Notes: a model not told the origin generated them from the letters alone. DNA of 46,447 bases from an uncultured Clostridia bacterium (GCA_947630245.1 CANRGR010000004.1:1-46447), one strand, 5' to 3'. Numbered from the stretch's first letter, positions 9,072 through 20,311 are shown. Numbers and translations: made by a program.

Positions 9072-9631
9072 TCGGCGTACTTGCGCTTCAAGGCGCGTTT
9101 GCGGAGCATGAGCGCGCGCTCTCTCTGCTCGGCGCGGAATATCGGGAAATCCGCCGCAGGGAGCACTTCACGGACGCCGTGGACGGGCTCATCCTGCCGG
9201 GCGGGGAATCCACCGTGCAGGGGAAACTTCTCCGCGAGGAGGGGCTCTTGGAACCCATGAAAGCGGCGATCAAGGGCGGCATGCCCGTGTTCGGGACGTG
9301 CGCGGGAATGATTTTACTCGCCGCGCGGCTTGTCAACGACGGCGCCGTGTGGTTCGGGACGCTGGATCTTTCCGTCAGGCGGAACGCCTACGGGCGGCAG
9401 CTCGGCTCCTTCCGCGCCGATCTCGACGTGGCGGACGTGGGAAACTTCCCCGCCGTGTTCATCCGCGCCCCCTATGGGGAGGAGACCCTTTCAAAGGATT
9501 GCCGCGTCCTTGCCCGTTGCGAAGAAAAGATCGTCGCCGTGCGGCAGGGGAACATGCTGGCGACCGCTTTCCACCCGGAGCTCACGGACGATCTTCGTCT
9601 GCATGAATATTTTCTCGGCTTTTGCCGATAG
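9068..9631 (+). CDS. pdxT: Pyridoxal 5'-phosphate synthase glutaminase subunit PdxT
   Basis: [44 protein letters not shown] overlap with pdxS. Confidence 0.97.
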   Translation: MIGVLALQGAFAEHERALSLLGAEYREIRRREHFTDAVDGLILPGGESTVQGKLLREEGLLEPMKAAIKGGMPVFGTCAGMILLAARLVNDGAVWFGTLDLSVRRNAYGRQLGSFRADLDVADVGNFPAVFIRAPYGEETLSKDCRVLARCEEKIVAVRQGNMLATAFHPELTDDLRLHEYFLGFCR

Positions 9632-9637
9632 AGGGGT

Positions 9638-10240
9638 ATGAATCGCGTCGATTACGATCAACTGATGCTGAAATCTCTGGAACGGGACGCGGGGAAGTCG
9701 CTGCTTCTCCACAGCTGTTGCGCGCCCTGTTCGAGCTATTGCCTGACGCAGGTTTCTCCCGCTCTTTTGACGACCGTCTTTTATTATAATCCCAATTTGG
9801 ACAGCGCGGAGGAGTACGAAAAGCGGCGCGGCGAGCAGATCCGCCTCCTGCGGGAAACGGGACAGGCGGAGTTCCTCGACTGCGGCTACCGTGCGGAGGA
9901 ATTCGAGGCGGCGGCAAGGGGATTCGAATCCGAACCCGAGGGCGGAGCGCGCTGTGCGCGATGTTTCCGTCTCCGTCTCGAACGGACCGCCCGCGAGGCG
10001 GCCGCGCGCGGATTCGATTATTTCGGCACCACCCTCACCGTCTCCCCGCTCAAAAACGCGCGGCTCATCAACGAGATCGGCTTTTCGCTCGAAGAGGAGA
10101 CGGGCGTGAAATATCTTCCGAGCGACTTCAAAAAGCGGGGCGGATATCTGAGATCCGTCGAGCTGAGCCGGCAGTACGGGCTCTATCGGCAAAACTACTG
10201 CGGCTGCGTCTATTCGAAGCGCGGAAGAGAGCAAATATAA
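9638..10240 (+). CDS. queH: Epoxyqueuosine reductase QueH
   Basis: LLLHSCCAPCSSYCL, FYYNPNLDSAEEYEKR, CARCFRLRLERTAREAA, SVELSRQYGLYRQNYCGCVYS. Confidence 0.92.
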   Translation: MNRVDYDQLMLKSLERDAGKSLLLHSCCAPCSSYCLTQVSPALLTTVFYYNPNLDSAEEYEKRRGEQIRLLRETGQAEFLDCGYRAEEFEAAARGFESEPEGGARCARCFRLRLERTAREAAARGFDYFGTTLTVSPLKNARLINEIGFSLEEETGVKYLPSDFKKRGGYLRSVELSRQYGLYRQNYCGCVYSKRGREQI

Positions 10241-10284
10241 ACGGCGGTCTGAAACCGCCGTTTTTACGTTCCGATTTTGTTTGT

Positions 10285-11190
10285 TTATGCGACGGGCTTG
10301 CCCGTCAGAAGTCCGTTTCCGAATTCCTCGCGCGGCAGGGGAGCGCCCCCGGACGCGGCGAGAAAGAGCGTCGCAAGCCGTGCGCTCTCGTTCACGGCGC
10401 GGGCAAAGAGCGCGTCCGCGTTCGTGCCCTTTCCCTCCGAAAGCTCTGCAAAGTGCTCTCCGCCGAGAAAATCGGGCTCGGGGTCCTTTCGGGGATAGAG
10501 ACGGGACATAAATCCCTTCGTGCGGAAGAATTTCTCCGTCCGCTCCCAGGCGCGTTGGCTGCGATAGCATTTTCCGTGAAAAAATTCGAGATAGCGGAAG
10601 AAGTTTTTGAGCCCCTTTCCGAATTTCCGTTCCTTCACTTCCTGTCTGCCCAATCCCTGCGCAAGGAAGTCATACAGCCGCGGCAGGGTGCGGTGTTTCA
10701 TGATCTGTTTGCGGGAGAAGGGAAATTCGTACTCCTCCGCCTCCTCGCCCCGAAGTTCGCGCAGGAAATACACGTCCCAATCGTTTTCCATCTGCTGATG
10801 GACGCGCTTGTGCGCGCGGTTGGTTTCGAGATAACGGTAGACGAAGGGATGAAAGGTCGTATCCGCGCAGTAGTGGGTGAGATAGCCCATCGCATAGGCG
10901 AGGACGCGGGTGCGGTCCTCCTCCGAAAAGCGGGGAAGCTGCGGATCCTTTTCGTCGCCGCCGAGCGCCCGCAGAAGGAGCAGAAAGAGATCGTATACGC
11001 GGTAGCGGTGCATGAATTTACCGAGATTGTATTCGCTCTTGCTGCCGATGCGGTAGAAAAAGAGGAAATCGGGACCCTGTGCGCCGAGAAAATATTCGTC
11101 GGGCGCGGCGAGGGCGGCAGCGTTCCCCTCGGGCGGAAGGAGGGGAAGAACCTCTTCCGCAATCAGTTGATGGGTGATGCTCGATGGCAT
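10285..11190 (-). CDS. Zinc-dependent phospholipase C-like family protein
   Basis: MPSSITHQLIAEEVL..., FLGAQGPDFLFFYR, HYCADTTFHPFVYRY. Confidence 0.75.
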   Translation of the reverse strand: MPSSITHQLIAEEVLPLLPPEGNAAALAAPDEYFLGAQGPDFLFFYRIGSKSEYNLGKFMHRYRVYDLFLLLLRALGGDEKDPQLPRFSEEDRTRVLAYAMGYLTHYCADTTFHPFVYRYLETNRAHKRVHQQMENDWDVYFLRELRGEEAEEYEFPFSRKQIMKHRTLPRLYDFLAQGLGRQEVKERKFGKGLKNFFRYLEFFHGKCYRSQRAWERTEKFFRTKGFMSRLYPRKDPEPDFLGGEHFAELSEGKGTNADALFARAVNESARLATLFLAASGGAPLPREEFGNGLLTGKPVA

Positions 11191-11303
11191 GAAATACCTC
11201 GTTCGGCGATTCCGCCTTGAACATTATATCCCTTTTTCGGGAAATTTGCAATGCGTTTCAAAAGAAATTTGTTGATCGTTCGTTTTTCCCGTGATGGCGA
11301 CCG

Positions 11304-11990
11304 TCACACCGAGGGCGAGGGTTCCGCGCCGTAGGGCTTGCGCTCTCCGAAGATCGCGGTGCCGAGGCGGATCATGTTCGCCCCGTGCGCGACGCAGAGT
11401 TCCCAATCGCCGCTCATGCCGAGCGAGAGATATTCGACCGCACCGCTCTGCGCCTTGCAACAATCGAACAGGGCGCGCATTTCGTCGCATTTCGCGCCGA
11501 GAAGGGCGTCGCCGCCGATGGGGAGCATCGCCATGAACCCCTTGATGCGGATCCCGCCGAGCGCGGAGAGCCGCTGAAAGGCGTCATACGCTTCCGGGAG
11601 GGGATAGCCTCCCTTGCTCTCCTCCGCGCCGACGTTGACTTCGAGAAGGATGTCGCTCACCGTCCCCGCGCGGATTGAGCGCGCGGAGATCTCCTCCGCC
11701 AGATCGTCGCGGTCGACGGAGTGGATGAGAAAGGTCTTTCCGATGAGATACTTCACTTTATTGAGTTGCAGGCGTCCGATGAAGTGCCTGCGCGCGCCGC
11801 GGACAAGGTCGTACTTATCCCGAAACTCCTGCGCCTTGTTTTCGCCGATGTCGGTGATTCCGGCGGAAATCGCGCGGTTGATCTCCTCGGGCGTGCGCGT
11901 CTTGGTCGCCGCAACGAGCGTGACCTTCTCTCCAAAACAATTTCCCGCGGCGAGGCGGGAAAGCAACGATTTTACATTCTCTTCAATCAC
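11304..11990 (-). CDS. YggS/PROSC-family pyridoxal phosphate-binding protein (GTG start)
   Basis: VTLVAATKTRTPEEINRAISAGITDIGENKAQEF..., HFIGRLQLNKVKYL, LSLGMSGDWELCVAHGANMIRLGTAIFG. Confidence 0.9.
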   Translation of the reverse strand: MIEENVKSLLSRLAAGNCFGEKVTLVAATKTRTPEEINRAISAGITDIGENKAQEFRDKYDLVRGARRHFIGRLQLNKVKYLIGKTFLIHSVDRDDLAEEISARSIRAGTVSDILLEVNVGAEESKGGYPLPEAYDAFQRLSALGGIRIKGFMAMLPIGGDALLGAKCDEMRALFDCCKAQSGAVEYLSLGMSGDWELCVAHGANMIRLGTAIFGERKPYGAEPSPSV

Positions 11991-11991
11991 G

Positions 11992-12552
11992 TTATTCTCC
12001 GTACAGGACGACCGTATTCCCGCAGAGCAAATCTTTGAAGGCGGGGTTGTGTTCCGCCGCCTGATAGAACCCCGCGGACACAAACAGCGTCTTTCCCGCA
12101 ATCTCCCCCAAAAGGGGATAGGGGATCTTCATGCCGCCGAGACGGGTCAGCGCAAGTTCGCTCTCCCGCTCCGGGGAAAGATCGAACCAAAGATGCCGTT
12201 TCAGAAGTTCCCGGTCCGTCTTTTCGGTGTAAAATTCTACGAGATAGTCCTTCCGACCCGCGGAAGGTTTTTCAAGCCTTTTTTCACCGCCGAGATAGGT
12301 GAGATAGACGATTTCCGCCGTCTGTTCCCGCAGAAGGGAGACGAACGCGCTTTTCAGCTCCGCCTTGCGCGCCTCACTCTTGCCCGCGCGCACGAGATGA
12401 AAGATGAGATGAAAGAGATAGACGGGGAACACTCCCAGCGCGATATAGAGTAAGACGTCCCGTTTCGTGTAAATCCAAGCGAACAGGGTGCCGAGCTCCG
12501 CCACCGTGAGAACGGCGAGAATGAGATAGAATGCCGCGCCGAGTTTTTTCAT
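11992..12552 (-). CDS. Hypothetical membrane protein with two N-terminal TM helices
   Basis: MKKLGAAFYLILAVLTVAELGTLFAWIYTKRDVLLYIALGVFPVYLFHLIFHL...; abuts the yggS-like start. Confidence 0.65.
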   Translation of the reverse strand: MKKLGAAFYLILAVLTVAELGTLFAWIYTKRDVLLYIALGVFPVYLFHLIFHLVRAGKSEARKAELKSAFVSLLREQTAEIVYLTYLGGEKRLEKPSAGRKDYLVEFYTEKTDRELLKRHLWFDLSPERESELALTRLGGMKIPYPLLGEIAGKTLFVSAGFYQAAEHNPAFKDLLCGNTVVLYGE

Positions 12553-12565
12553 CCGATTTCGTCCG

Positions 12566-13942
12566 TCAATGTTTTTTGAGGCGGCGTTTCAGGGAGAGCG
12601 TCCCGTGGCGGGCGGCGTCCTGCGAAGATCCGCCGACCGAGGAGCGCGCCTCCACCGAACTGCGCGTCGTGACAACGGCAAGAATGTCCTGCCCGAAGAG
12701 AGAACTCTCCGCGCGGAATTCGTCGAGCGAGAGCCGCGTGAGCGTCTTGCCGTGATCTAAACAGTATTTTACGAGCTTGCCCGTGACGAGCTGCGCCTCG
12801 GAGAGGGGCATGCCCTTTTTGACGAGATAGTCTTTGACGTCGGAGGCGGTTGAAAAATCGTTGCCCGCGGCGTCGAACATGACATCATGGCGGAAGTCGA
12901 TCCGTTTGAGGAGCGCGGTAAAGACCGCAAGACATTCTTTGAGCGTCGCCTCCGTTTCGAAGAGCGCGGTCTCCGTCTCTTTGAGATCGCCGTTGTAGGA
13001 GAGCGGGATCCCTTTGAGCACCGTGAGCACGCCGAAGAGTTCGCCGTAGATGCGTCCCGTCCTGCCGCGCACGAGCTCGGGAACGTCGGGATTTTTCTTC
13101 TGCGGCAGATCGGGCGTGCCGACGGAATATTCGTCGGGCAGAATCCAATAGCCGAATTCGTCGGACGTGTAGAGAATCATGTCCTCGCTGAGACGGGAGA
13201 GATGGCTCATCGTCATTGCGGCGCAGAAGAGATATTCCGCAATAAAGTCGCGGTCGGAGACGGCGTCGACGGAATTTTGGGAAATATCGTCGAAGCCGAG
13301 CATGGATCTCGTCACTTCGCGGTCGATTTCAAAGGACGTTCCCGCGAGCGCCTCGCTCCCGAGCGGAAGCACGTTGATCCGCTCCCTGCAATGTTCGAAC
13401 CGTTCGAGATCGCGCAAAAACATCTCCGCATACGCATTGAAGTACTGCGCGAGATTGAGCGGCTGGGCTTTGCGCAGATGGGAAAAGCCCGGAATGACCG
13501 ACTTTGTGTTTTCATACGAGATCCGCACGAGCGTTTCGAGCAGATCTTTGAGCAACGAAATGACGTCGTCCGTGCTCTGGCGGGAATAGATGCGCAGATC
13601 GGTCGCAATGCGGTCGTTCTGCGAGCGGGCGATGCCGAGCTTTCCGCCCGTCTCGCCGAGCCGCGCAAGGAGCTCCTTTTCGAGGAACGCAAACAGATCC
13701 TCGTTCTTTTCGGGCGCGAGCGTTCCGCCGTCCATTTCGGCGCGGATCTTGCCGAGTTCGTCCTGAATGGCGCGGGATTCCTCCGCCGAAAGAATCCCGC
13801 ACGCTCCGAGCATCGCCGCATGGGCGGCGGATGCGGTGAGATCGGCGCGGTAGAGCCGCCTGTCCGTCAACGTGGTTTCATTGATCTTTTGCGCGTCCGC
13901 CGCGAGCGGGGACGCAAATCTCCCTTCCCTGAAATCCATCAT
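12566..13942 (-). CDS. argH: Argininosuccinate lyase
   Basis: SQNDRIATDLRIYSR, GFSHLRKAQPLNLAQYFNAYAEM, GTPDLPQKKNPDVPELVRGRTGRIYG. Confidence 0.93.
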   Translation of the reverse strand: MMDFREGRFASPLAADAQKINETTLTDRRLYRADLTASAAHAAMLGACGILSAEESRAIQDELGKIRAEMDGGTLAPEKNEDLFAFLEKELLARLGETGGKLGIARSQNDRIATDLRIYSRQSTDDVISLLKDLLETLVRISYENTKSVIPGFSHLRKAQPLNLAQYFNAYAEMFLRDLERFEHCRERINVLPLGSEALAGTSFEIDREVTRSMLGFDDISQNSVDAVSDRDFIAEYLFCAAMTMSHLSRLSEDMILYTSDEFGYWILPDEYSVGTPDLPQKKNPDVPELVRGRTGRIYGELFGVLTVLKGIPLSYNGDLKETETALFETEATLKECLAVFTALLKRIDFRHDVMFDAAGNDFSTASDVKDYLVKKGMPLSEAQLVTGKLVKYCLDHGKTLTRLSLDEFRAESSLFGQDILAVVTTRSSVEARSSVGGSSQDAARHGTLSLKRRLKKH

Positions 13943-14101
13943 ATCAACCTGCCTTACGAATGGATTATATTTAAGTAATTGTATATGATTTGGAATAAAA
14001 AAGCAAGAGATTCCGAATATATTTTATAAAAATTCTTTTTTTGTACAGAAAATGAACGAAAAAAGCAGAGCGGCGCGGGGATTTGCCGCGTTTTATTTTG
14101 C

Positions 14102-14130
14102 TTGACAAGACCCCGCTTTTATTATACAAT
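14102..14130 (+). promoter_or_regulatory. Sigma-A type promoter for ruvC
   Basis: TTGACA (14102-14107), 17 bp, TACAAT (14125-14130); ATG at 14137. Confidence 0.75.
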
Positions 14131-14136
14131 ATTTCC

Positions 14137-14634
14137 ATGATAATACTTGGGCTCGATCCCGGGATCGGAACAATGGGCTACGGCGTGATCGAAAAGGACG
14201 GCAGAGGAAATTGCAGTGCCGTCGATTACGGCGTCGTCAAAACTCCGCCGGACGAAAACCTTGCCGTGCGGCTTTGTATTCTCGAAGAGGGCGTCAACCG
14301 CATTTTCGAGAAATTCCGTCCCGAAGAAGCGGCGATGGAGGAGCTCTTCTTCTCCAAGAATATCACGACGGGCATCGCCGTCGCGCATGCGCGCGGGGTG
14401 ATTCTCATGACATGCTGTAAGCGGTGCGGGCGGATTTTCGAATACACGCCCAACCAGATCAAACAGGCGCTCACGGGCTACGGAAACGCGGACAAAGGGC
14501 AGATGCAGAGGGTTGTCGCCTCACATCTGAGGCTGAATACGATTCCCCGTCCGGACGACGCGGCGGACGCGCTCGGCGTTGCGCTCTGCCATGCCTTTAC
14601 GAGTCGGTTCTCCGCCCTGTTCGGGGTGAGATGA
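14137..14634 (+). CDS. ruvC: Crossover junction endodeoxyribonuclease RuvC
   Basis: MIILGLDPGIGTMGYGVIEKDG, MEELFFSKNITTGIAVAHARGV, DDAADALGVALCH. Confidence 0.97.
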   Translation: MIILGLDPGIGTMGYGVIEKDGRGNCSAVDYGVVKTPPDENLAVRLCILEEGVNRIFEKFRPEEAAMEELFFSKNITTGIAVAHARGVILMTCCKRCGRIFEYTPNQIKQALTGYGNADKGQMQRVVASHLRLNTIPRPDDAADALGVALCHAFTSRFSALFGVR

Positions 14635-14647
14635 TACGAAGGAAACT

Positions 14648-15241
14648 ATGATCGGATATCTCAAAGGAACGGTGAAATATATCGACCCCGAGTACGTTCT
14701 GCTCGAAGTGAACGGCGTGGGGTATGAAATTGTCTGCTCGGGCGCGGCGTTTTCCAAGCTCTCGGGCGTGAAAAAGGGCGAAGAGGGGGAAGTCTTTACC
14801 TATCTCCAAATCAAGGAGGACGGGCTCTCCCTGTTCGGGTTTTCGGATGTGCGCGAAAAGGAACTCTTTCTCAAACTCACCTCCGTGCAGGGCGTGGGCG
14901 CGCGGATGGCGATGTCCGTCCTCTCGTCCATGCGTCCCGCCGAAGTGAGCGAAGTGATCGCAACCGCCGATTCGAAGCGGCTCTCCGCGGTGAAGGGCGT
15001 CGGAAAAAAGACGGCGGAGCGCATCATTCTGGAACTTCACGGCAAGATCTCCGCGGACGAACTGCTCGGAGCGGAGCGGACGGAGAAGCACTCGCCCCGG
15101 ACGGGGGACGACGACGCCGTCTCCGCGCTCATGGGGCTCGGATTTACCAAACAGGAGAGCGTGCGCGCCGTCGACCGCGCCAAGCAGAACGGCGCCCGTT
15201 CGGTCGAAGAGATCATCTCTTCCGCGCTTCGCGGGATGTAA
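14648..15241 (+). CDS. ruvA: Holliday junction DNA helicase RuvA
   Basis: MIGYLKGTVKYIDPEYVLLEVNGVGYEI, SVQGVGARMAMSVLS, VKGVGKKTAERIILEL. Confidence 0.97.
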   Translation: MIGYLKGTVKYIDPEYVLLEVNGVGYEIVCSGAAFSKLSGVKKGEEGEVFTYLQIKEDGLSLFGFSDVREKELFLKLTSVQGVGARMAMSVLSSMRPAEVSEVIATADSKRLSAVKGVGKKTAERIILELHGKISADELLGAERTEKHSPRTGDDDAVSALMGLGFTKQESVRAVDRAKQNGARSVEEIISSALRGM

Positions 15242-15256
15242 GGAGAGGAATGCGGT

Positions 15257-16321
15257 ATGTTTGACGACGATTACGACGGTTACGACGACGGGGGAGAGGA
15301 CAGGCTCCTTTCGAGCAGTAAGGGTTCGTACGACGCGGAGGAAAACATCCTTCGTCCCAAGACGATGGAGGAATATGTCGGACAGGAGAAGATCAAGGAG
15401 AATCTCTCCGTCTACATGGCGGCGGCGAAGGACCGCGGGGAGGCTCTGGATCACGTCCTTCTGTACGGACCTCCCGGGCTCGGCAAGACGACGCTCGCCC
15501 ACATCATCGCAAATACGATGGGCACGCAGATCCGCCTCACTTCGGGACCCGCGATCGAGCGCTCGGGCGATCTCGCCGCCATTCTCACCAATCTCAACGA
15601 CGGCGACGTCCTCTTTATCGACGAAATCCACCGTCTCAACCATGCGGTGGAGGAAATTCTGTATTCCGCAATGGAGGACTACGCGCTCGACATCATCGTC
15701 GGGAAGGGACCTTCCGCAAGGAACATCCGCTTTTCCCTCAAAAAATTCACGCTGATCGGCGCGACGACGCGCGCGGGCATGCTCTCTTCGCCCTTGCGCG
15801 ACCGCTTCGGCATCATGTGCCGCCTCGATATGTACACGCCCACCGAGCTCTCGCGGATCGTCAACCGCTCGGCGCGCACGCTCGGGATCTCGATCGACGA
15901 GACGGGCAGTTTCGAGATCGCGCGGCGCTCCCGCGGAACGCCCCGTATCGCCAACCGTCTGCTCAAACGGGTGCGAGATTTTTCCGCCGTCATGGGGAGC
16001 AACACCGTGACCGAGGAATCCGCGCGGCGCGCGCTGCAAAAGATGGAGATCGACGAGCTCGGGCTCGACGAAACGGACAGGAATCTGCTCCGCGCGCTCA
16101 TCGAAAAGTTCGGCGGCGGTCCCGCCGGGCTCGAAACTCTCGCCGCCACGATCAACGAGGACGTTAACACCATCGAGGACGTCTACGAACCCTATCTTCT
16201 CCAACTCGGATTCATCGCCCGCACGCCGCGCGGCAGGGTCTGCCTCAAAGGAGGATACGAACACATGGGGCTCGAAATGCCCGAGGCGATGCGCAAACAG
16301 CTGAGCATCTACGACGAGTAG
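15257..16321 (+). CDS. ruvB: Holliday junction DNA helicase RuvB
   Basis: [54 protein letters not shown]. Confidence 0.98.
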   Translation: MFDDDYDGYDDGGEDRLLSSSKGSYDAEENILRPKTMEEYVGQEKIKENLSVYMAAAKDRGEALDHVLLYGPPGLGKTTLAHIIANTMGTQIRLTSGPAIERSGDLAAILTNLNDGDVLFIDEIHRLNHAVEEILYSAMEDYALDIIVGKGPSARNIRFSLKKFTLIGATTRAGMLSSPLRDRFGIMCRLDMYTPTELSRIVNRSARTLGISIDETGSFEIARRSRGTPRIANRLLKRVRDFSAVMGSNTVTEESARRALQKMEIDELGLDETDRNLLRALIEKFGGGPAGLETLAATINEDVNTIEDVYEPYLLQLGFIARTPRGRVCLKGGYEHMGLEMPEAMRKQLSIYDE

Positions 16322-16342
16322 ACGAATGGCGGTGGAAACGAT

Positions 16343-17362
16343 ATGAAAACATCGGATTTTTATTACGATCTTCCCGAGGAGCTGATCGCCCAGACGCCCG
16401 CCGAACCCCGCGATTCGTCACGGCTTTTGGTCTATCACAGGGACACAAAGACGATCGAGCATAAAATCTTCCGCGACGTTGCGGACTATCTCAAAGCGGG
16501 GGACGTGCTCGTCGTCAACCGCACGAAAGTACTGCCCGCCCGCCTGTATGCGCATACGGAGTGGGGCGGCGCGGTGGAAGTTCTTCTGTTGAAGCGGTTA
16601 CGGCTCGACGAATGGGAAGTGCTCGTCCGTCCGGGCAAGAAGTGCAGGACGGGGGCAAAACTGACCGTCAACGACGAGCTCTCTCTCGAAGTCACGGGCG
16701 TCACGGAGACGGGGGAGCGGCGCGTCCGCTTTTTTTATGAGGGAACGTTCGAGGAGATCCTTTCCCGCGCGGGCACCATGCCCCTGCCGCCCTATATCCA
16801 TGAGAAGTTGAAGGATCAGAGCCGATACCAGACCGTGTATTGCAAGGAGAACGGTTCCGCCGCCGCGCCCACCGCGGGACTGCATTTCACCGAGGAACTG
16901 CTTGCGCGGATCAGGGAGAAGGGCGTGGAGATCGTGGAAGTGCTGCTGCACGTCGGCTTGGGGACCTTCCGCCCGGTCAAAGCGGAGAACGTCGAGAGCC
17001 ACGTCATGCACAGCGAATACTACGAAGTGAGCGACGAGGCGGCGGAGCGGATCAATCTCGCAAAGAGAGAGGGACGGCGGATCATCGCCGTCGGCACGAC
17101 GAGCGTGAGGACGCTCGAAACGGTCGCCTGCGCCGACGGAACCGTCCGTGCGGGCAAGGGCGAGACGCAGATCTTTCTCTATCCGCCCTACAAGATGAAG
17201 TGCGTCGACGCGCTCATCACCAATTTCCACCTGCCGGAGAGCACCCTCCTGATGCTCGTGAGCTGTTTCTGCTCCCGCGAGGAAGTGCTTGCCATATATC
17301 GGACCGCTGTGGGGGAGGGGTATCGTTTCTTTTCCTTCGGCGACGCGTGCCTCTTTTTATAA
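16343..17362 (+). CDS. queA: S-adenosylmethionine:tRNA ribosyltransferase-isomerase QueA
   Basis: [57 protein letters not shown]. Confidence 0.97.
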   Translation: MKTSDFYYDLPEELIAQTPAEPRDSSRLLVYHRDTKTIEHKIFRDVADYLKAGDVLVVNRTKVLPARLYAHTEWGGAVEVLLLKRLRLDEWEVLVRPGKKCRTGAKLTVNDELSLEVTGVTETGERRVRFFYEGTFEEILSRAGTMPLPPYIHEKLKDQSRYQTVYCKENGSAAAPTAGLHFTEELLARIREKGVEIVEVLLHVGLGTFRPVKAENVESHVMHSEYYEVSDEAAERINLAKREGRRIIAVGTTSVRTLETVACADGTVRAGKGETQIFLYPPYKMKCVDALITNFHLPESTLLMLVSCFCSREEVLAIYRTAVGEGYRFFSFGDACLFL

Positions 17363-17392
17363 GCGGCGCATCTCTTTGTCGCGCTGTGGCAA

Positions 17393-17526
17393 CCCTCGGT
17401 CATTTACGGTATAGTAAATTCCCTCGGGTTTTCCTCGCGCTCCTCGACCTGCTTGCTTCTAAAAAGAGGCGTTCTGCTCCCGTTGAGTGCCTCTTCCTCT
17501 GAATTTCGCAATACGGCGTCGAGTTT
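17393..17526. repeat. Intergenic structured repeat, copy 1
   Basis: CCCTCGGTCATTTACGGTATAGTAAATTCCCTCGGG...; near-identical copy 242 bp downstream. Confidence 0.9.
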
Positions 17527-17532
17527 GCGCGC

Positions 17533-17630
17533 TCCTCGGTCACGTATGGAAAAGTACGCTCCCGTCGTCGCTTACGCACTCTCCTTGTCTTGCTCGTTCA
17601 TAGAAAGAGGCGTCTTGATTCCCGTAAGTG
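17533..17630. repeat. Intergenic structured repeat, divergent copy 2
   Basis: CTCGGTCACGTATGGAAAAGTACGCTCCCG ... AGAAAGAGGCGTCTTGATTCCCGTAAGTG aligns with copies 1 and 3. Confidence 0.65.
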
Positions 17631-17634
17631 TCGT

Positions 17635-17768
17635 CCCTCGGTCATTTACGGCATAGTAAACTCCCTCGGGTTTTCCTCGCGCTCCTCGACCTGCTTGCTT
17701 CTAAAAAGAGGCGTTCTGCTCCCGTTGGGTGTCCCTTCCTCCGAACTTCGCAATACGGCGTCGAACTT
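17635..17768. repeat. Intergenic structured repeat, copy 3
   Basis: CCCTCGGTCATTTACGGCATAGTAAACTCCCTCGGG...; direct repeat of 17393-17526. Confidence 0.9.
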
Positions 17769-17793
17769 CCTCAGCGCGTTGCAATCCCATTGA

Positions 17794-18939
<1,146 letters not shown>

Positions 18940-18984
18940 AATCGGTGAAAATTTTCGATTTCGGAAAATCCGCCCGAAAATCGC

Positions 18985-19013
18985 TTGCCAAAATCCGCGA
19001 AAAAAAGTATCAT
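18985..19013 (+). promoter_or_regulatory. Sigma-A type promoter for yajC
   Basis: TTGCCA-17-TATCAT; AAGGAGATAAACT before ATG 19044. Confidence 0.6.
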
Positions 19014-19043
19014 GAGGAAAAGAGAAAAATAAGGAGATAAACT

Positions 19044-19541
19044 ATGCTTTGGAAATTGTTGGAGGCCGAAAACACGACTACGACAACCGGTTCTCAAAAT
19101 CAACAGATTGTTTTTTACGTCATTCTCGGGGTTCTCGTCGTTCTCATCATCGTCTGGCTTCTCTTTTCGAACAGAAAGAGCAAACAGCGCCAAAAGGATT
19201 ATATCGAACAGCTCGACGCGATCAAACCGGGCAATAAGGTCAAGACCGCGGGCGGGATCTGCGGCGTTGTGGTGGAAGTATGCGACGACAACACCGTCAT
19301 CATCGAAACGGGCAGCGAACAGTCGGGAAAATCTTACATCAAGATGGACAAGGAACTGATCGCCCAGACGGATGCAAAGGGTCCGTCCCAGATCGCGCGC
19401 GAAGAGGCGGAGGCGGCAAAGAAAGCGGCGAAGGCGGCGGGCAAGGACGGAAAGATCGAATCCGCGGAACAGCCGGAGGCGCCCGAGGAACCGGAGCCCG
19501 AAAAGCCCGAGGAGCCCGCGTCCGAAGAAAAGAAATCTTAA
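19044..19541 (+). CDS. yajC: Preprotein translocase subunit YajC
   Basis: Single TM, VWLLFSNRKSKQRQKDYIEQLDAIKPGNKVKTAGGICGVVVEV; long charged tail. Confidence 0.92.
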   Translation: MLWKLLEAENTTTTTGSQNQQIVFYVILGVLVVLIIVWLLFSNRKSKQRQKDYIEQLDAIKPGNKVKTAGGICGVVVEVCDDNTVIIETGSEQSGKSYIKMDKELIAQTDAKGPSQIAREEAEAAKKAAKAAGKDGKIESAEQPEAPEEPEPEKPEEPASEEKKS

Positions 19542-19625
19542 CATCGAAGGAGAACGGCATGAGCCGTTCTCTTTTTGTCATTTTCCCCGTCTTGTCCGCA
19601 TAGGGTAAAAAGACGGAGGTGGAAT

Positions 19626-20000
19626 GTGGAAGGATTCTGGAAACATGCGGTCAAGGAGACGTTGCTCGCGGCGGCGGGGGCGTTGATCTTTCTTCTGTTC
19701 GCGGTCGCGCTCTTTGCCGTCATCGTGCACGCCTACGCCCCGGGCGATCTGACGGTCACCGTCGTAGGGCTCATCCTCAAAGCCGTGGCGGTCTTTTTCT
19801 TCCCGCTCCTTTTCGTGCGGCGGGAGCGTGCCTTTTTCAAGGGCGCGGCGGCGGGAGCCATCGCGTTGCTCTTGGCGGCGCTCGTATTCGGGCTCATCGG
19901 CGGATTTCATTTCGGCGTGATTTTTCCCGTGGAACTTCTGCTCGGCACCGGATTGGGCGGATTGGGCGCGGTTTGCGGGGTGAAATTGCGGAAAGAGTGA
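19626..20000 (+). CDS. TIGR04086-like small membrane protein (GTG start)
   Basis: Four hydrophobic helices; GACGGAGGTGGAATGTG gives SD plus GTG; lies between yajC and scfA as in other Clostridia. Confidence 0.65.
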   Translation: MEGFWKHAVKETLLAAAGALIFLLFAVALFAVIVHAYAPGDLTVTVVGLILKAVAVFFFPLLFVRRERAFFKGAAAGAIALLLAALVFGLIGGFHFGVIFPVELLLGTGLGGLGAVCGVKLRKE

Positions 20001-20008
20001 AAAAACAG

Positions 20009-20037
20009 TTGCTATTTTTTTCCCGCCGTTGTATAAT
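20009..20037 (+). promoter_or_regulatory. Sigma-A type promoter for scfA
   Basis: TTGCTA-17-TATAAT. Confidence 0.65.
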
Positions 20038-20064
20038 AGAGAAAAACTTTCGGGAGATTATCCA

Positions 20065-20217
20065 ATGATCAAGACGATTGCAAAACCCACGGAAAGAAAG
20101 ATCACCGGGTGCGGCGAATGCAGAAGCACCTGCCAGTCTGCCTGCAAGACGAGCTGTACGGTCGGGAACCAATCCTGCGAGCGCGTCACGAGAGAGCAGA
20201 AAATCGAGCGGAAATAA
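20065..20217 (+). CDS. scfA: SCIFF six-cysteine ranthipeptide precursor
   Basis: MIKTIAKPTERKITGCGECRSTCQSACKTSCTVGNQSCERVTREQKIERK; six Cys in the SCIFF pattern; directly upstream of a SPASM radical SAM enzyme. Confidence 0.95.
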   Translation: MIKTIAKPTERKITGCGECRSTCQSACKTSCTVGNQSCERVTREQKIERK

Positions 20218-20311
20218 GCGAAAGAAGGCAACAGAGTAATCTCTTTCGGGGAGCAGCGGATTCGTTGCTCCTTCATTCCGTTATAAGGCGGCGTTTTGCC
20301 CGCGGACTTCC

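Noticed and set aside
12566-13942. argH without adjacent argG as an unusual pathway gap
   Set aside because: argG could be elsewhere in the genome; a window this size cannot show absence.
14597-16264. 555-aa minus-strand ORF
   Set aside because: Antisense to ruvA/ruvB; low-complexity, Arg/Asp/His-rich translation typical of the reverse frame of GC-rich genes.
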